Origin: Tenacibaculum sp. MAR_2009_124
GTDB taxonomy: Bacteria > Bacteroidota > Bacteroidia > Flavobacteriales > Flavobacteriaceae
Reading direction: 5' to 3'
Length of the DNA stretch: 64,000 nt
NCBI RefSeq assembly: GCF_900105455.1
Contig: NZ_FNSF01000002.1
Span: 427,501 to 491,500, forward strand
Both the position numbers and the translations under genes were made by a program. Numbering within the stretch: position 1 is the first letter of the stretch; each line of letters opens with the position of its first letter. The notes under the pieces were generated by a model. The model was not told the origin of the DNA and did not search any database. It saw only the letters and a program-made list of their open reading frames with translations. Positions 62,743 through 64,000 of the stretch are shown in pieces.

Positions 62743-63462
62743 ATGGGACAAAAAACAAATCCAATAGGAAATCGTTTAGGAATCATCAGAGGATGGGAGT
62801 CTAACTGGTATGGTGGAAATGACTACGGAGATAAAATTGCTGAAGACAATAAGATAAGAAAGTATATTGATGCTAGATTATCTAAAGCAAGTGTTTCACG
62901 TGTTATTATCGAGCGTACTTTAAAACTTGTAACCGTTACTATCACTACTGCACGTCCTGGTATTATTATCGGAAAAGGAGGTCAAGAGGTAGACAAGTTA
63001 AAAGAAGAGCTTAAGAAGATTACAGGAAAAGAGGTTCAAATTAATATTTTTGAAATCAAACGTCCTGAGCTAGATGCGAATTTAGTAGCTGCTAGTGTAG
63101 CACGTCAAATCGAAAACAGAATTTCTTATAAGAGAGCTATTAAGATGGCCATTGCCGCTGCAATCAGAATGAATGCAGAAGGAATCAAGATTCAAATATC
63201 TGGTCGTTTAAATGGTGCTGAAATGGCGCGTTCTGAGCATTATAAAGAAGGAAGAATTCCTCTTTCTACTTTTAGAGCGGATATCGATTATGCACTTAAT
63301 GAAGCTCATACTACATACGGAAGAATCGGTGTGAAAGTATGGATTATGAAAGGTGAGGTTTATGGAAAACGTGAATTATCTCCGTTAGTTGGATTATCTA
63401 AGCAAAAAGGTAATAACTCTAACAAAGGTGGAGGAAAGCGTCAACCTCGTAGAAGAAAATAA
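62743..63462 (+). CDS. rpsC: 30S ribosomal protein S3
   Basis: The 239-residue protein starts [20 protein letters not shown], has the KH-domain motif [17 protein letters not shown] and the C-terminal [20 protein letters not shown]. The tail is Lys/Arg/Gly/Asn-rich. It follows rplV after 11 bases. Confidence 0.98.
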   Translation: MGQKTNPIGNRLGIIRGWESNWYGGNDYGDKIAEDNKIRKYIDARLSKASVSRVIIERTLKLVTVTITTARPGIIIGKGGQEVDKLKEELKKITGKEVQINIFEIKRPELDANLVAASVARQIENRISYKRAIKMAIAAAIRMNAEGIKIQISGRLNGAEMARSEHYKEGRIPLSTFRADIDYALNEAHTTYGRIGVKVWIMKGEVYGKRELSPLVGLSKQKGNNSNKGGGKRQPRRRK

Positions 63463-63481
63463 TTTTTAAAAGAAATTAGAC

Positions 63482-63913
63482 ATGTTACAGCCAAAAAGAG
63501 TAAAATTTCGTAAAGTTCAGAAGGGCAAGGGTAATATGAGTGGTAACTCTGGCAGAGGAACTCAACTTTCAAATGGAATGTTTGGGATTAAATCGCTAGA
63601 TCAAAACTTACTTACCTCTCGTCAGATAGAAGCAGCTCGTATCGCGGCAACTCGTTATATGAAAAGAGAAGGGCAACTTTGGATTAAAATATTTCCAGAC
63701 AAACCTATTACTAAGAAGCCATTAGAAGTACGTATGGGTAAAGGTAAAGGTGCACCTGATCATTTCGTAGCAGTAGTTAAACCTGGAAGAATCTTGTTTG
63801 AAATTGGTGGTGTGCCAATGGAAGTAGCTAAAGAAGCTTTACGCTTAGCAGCTCAAAAACTTCCGGTGAAGACTAAGTTTATCATCGCAAGAGATTTTGA
63901 TTTTAACGCTTAA
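63482..63913 (+). CDS. rplP: 50S ribosomal protein L16
   Basis: The 143-residue protein starts [18 protein letters not shown] and carries [20 protein letters not shown] and [21 protein letters not shown]16 shapes the A-site region of the 50S subunit. Standard position before rpmC. Confidence 0.97.
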   Translation: MLQPKRVKFRKVQKGKGNMSGNSGRGTQLSNGMFGIKSLDQNLLTSRQIEAARIAATRYMKREGQLWIKIFPDKPITKKPLEVRMGKGKGAPDHFVAVVKPGRILFEIGGVPMEVAKEALRLAAQKLPVKTKFIIARDFDFNA

Positions 63914-63924
63914 TTCTAGAAACA

Positions 63925-64000
63925 ATGAAACAATCAGAAATTAAAGAATTATCAACAGCTGATTTACAAGATAAGCTTGGAGCGTTGAAGAAAAATTATA
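63925..64000 (+). CDS. rpmC: 50S ribosomal protein L29, 5' part (cut by window edge)
   Basis: The first 25 codons read MKQSEIKELSTADLQDKLGA followed by LKKNY, the L29 pattern. The gene lies 11 bases after rplP, in the standard S10/spc order. The rest is beyond the window. Confidence 0.9.
   Translation, partial: MKQSEIKELSTADLQDKLGALKKNY

Noticed and set aside
1..64000. rRNA, tRNA and CRISPR elements
   Set aside because: I looked for cloverleaf-like GC-richer blocks, rRNA signatures and regularly spaced repeats and saw none; a covariance-model scan would be the decisive test.

Overview
The window is AT-rich chromosomal DNA of a member of the Bacteroidota, most likely a marine gliding member of the Flavobacteriaceae (Tenacibaculum/Polaribacter-like; this placement is inference). 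The evidence is a type IX secretion adhesin locus with a type B C-terminal sorting domain, three SusC/SusD pairs, the Bacteroidota promoter box TAnnTTTG before many genes, weak or absent Shine-Dalgarno sequences, and a Bacteroidota-style order of ribosomal genes.

Layout. 1-8.9 kb (minus strand): the 5' part of an alpha-2-macroglobulin-like gene, then a three-gene surface operon (repeat-rich adhesin, PorP/SprF-like protein, PorE-like OmpA protein). 9-15.6 kb: Mpl-type peptidoglycan recycling ligase, a two-gene module (PqqD-like/HprK-like fusion kinase plus nucleotidyltransferase), a 54-residue Cys-rich DUF5522-like gene, a DUF4197 lipoprotein, a metal-receptor protein and a LytTR response regulator. 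16-20.8 kb: susC/susD pair 1. 21-26.4 kb: pyrF diverging from a DppB-like permease, two tandem thioredoxin-fold lipoproteins, then tpiA-prmA-clpS and a small unknown gene. 26.7-31.9 kb: TetR-ABC-HlyD-TolC export operon whose ABC ATPase has lost most catalytic motifs. 32-38.6 kb: DUF6265-like lipoprotein, prfA, rpsU, a complete 1340-bp IS256-family element with an 8-bp target duplication, a coiled-coil protein with a Cys-less zinc ribbon, NIF3 and lpxK. 38.6-43.3 kb: a thioredoxin, an SDR-SprT-manC operon, a DUF898 protein and an unknown secreted protein. 43.3-54.1 kb: two more susC/susD loci on the minus strand, one with its susC frameshifted in a 6-base G run. 54.2-55.9 kb: an Omp85-like protein. 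56-64 kb: the str operon (rpsL-rpsG-fusA-rpsJ) and the S10/spc cluster (rplC to rpmC, cut by the window edge).

How it fits together. Much of the window serves the outer membrane and cell surface: type IX secreted adhesin, three TonB-dependent uptake systems, a tripartite exporter, Omp85, lipid A (lpxK), GDP-mannose supply (manC) and peptidoglycan recycling (mpl). The rest is housekeeping. No rRNA, tRNA or CRISPR was seen.

The points most worth a second look are: (i) the leader of the rplC operon, whose promoter -33 box lies in the loop of the preceding operon's terminator and which can fold into a terminator or a competing hairpin; (ii) the IS256 element that cut rpsU from its terminator and carries terminators inside both ends; (iii) the degenerate ABC exporter; (iv) the PqqD-HprK fusion plus nucleotidyltransferase module; (v) a shared hairpin in the signal-peptide codons of the susC genes; (vi) several genes whose -7 box ends only 4-6 bases before the start codon, which predicts leaderless mRNAs.
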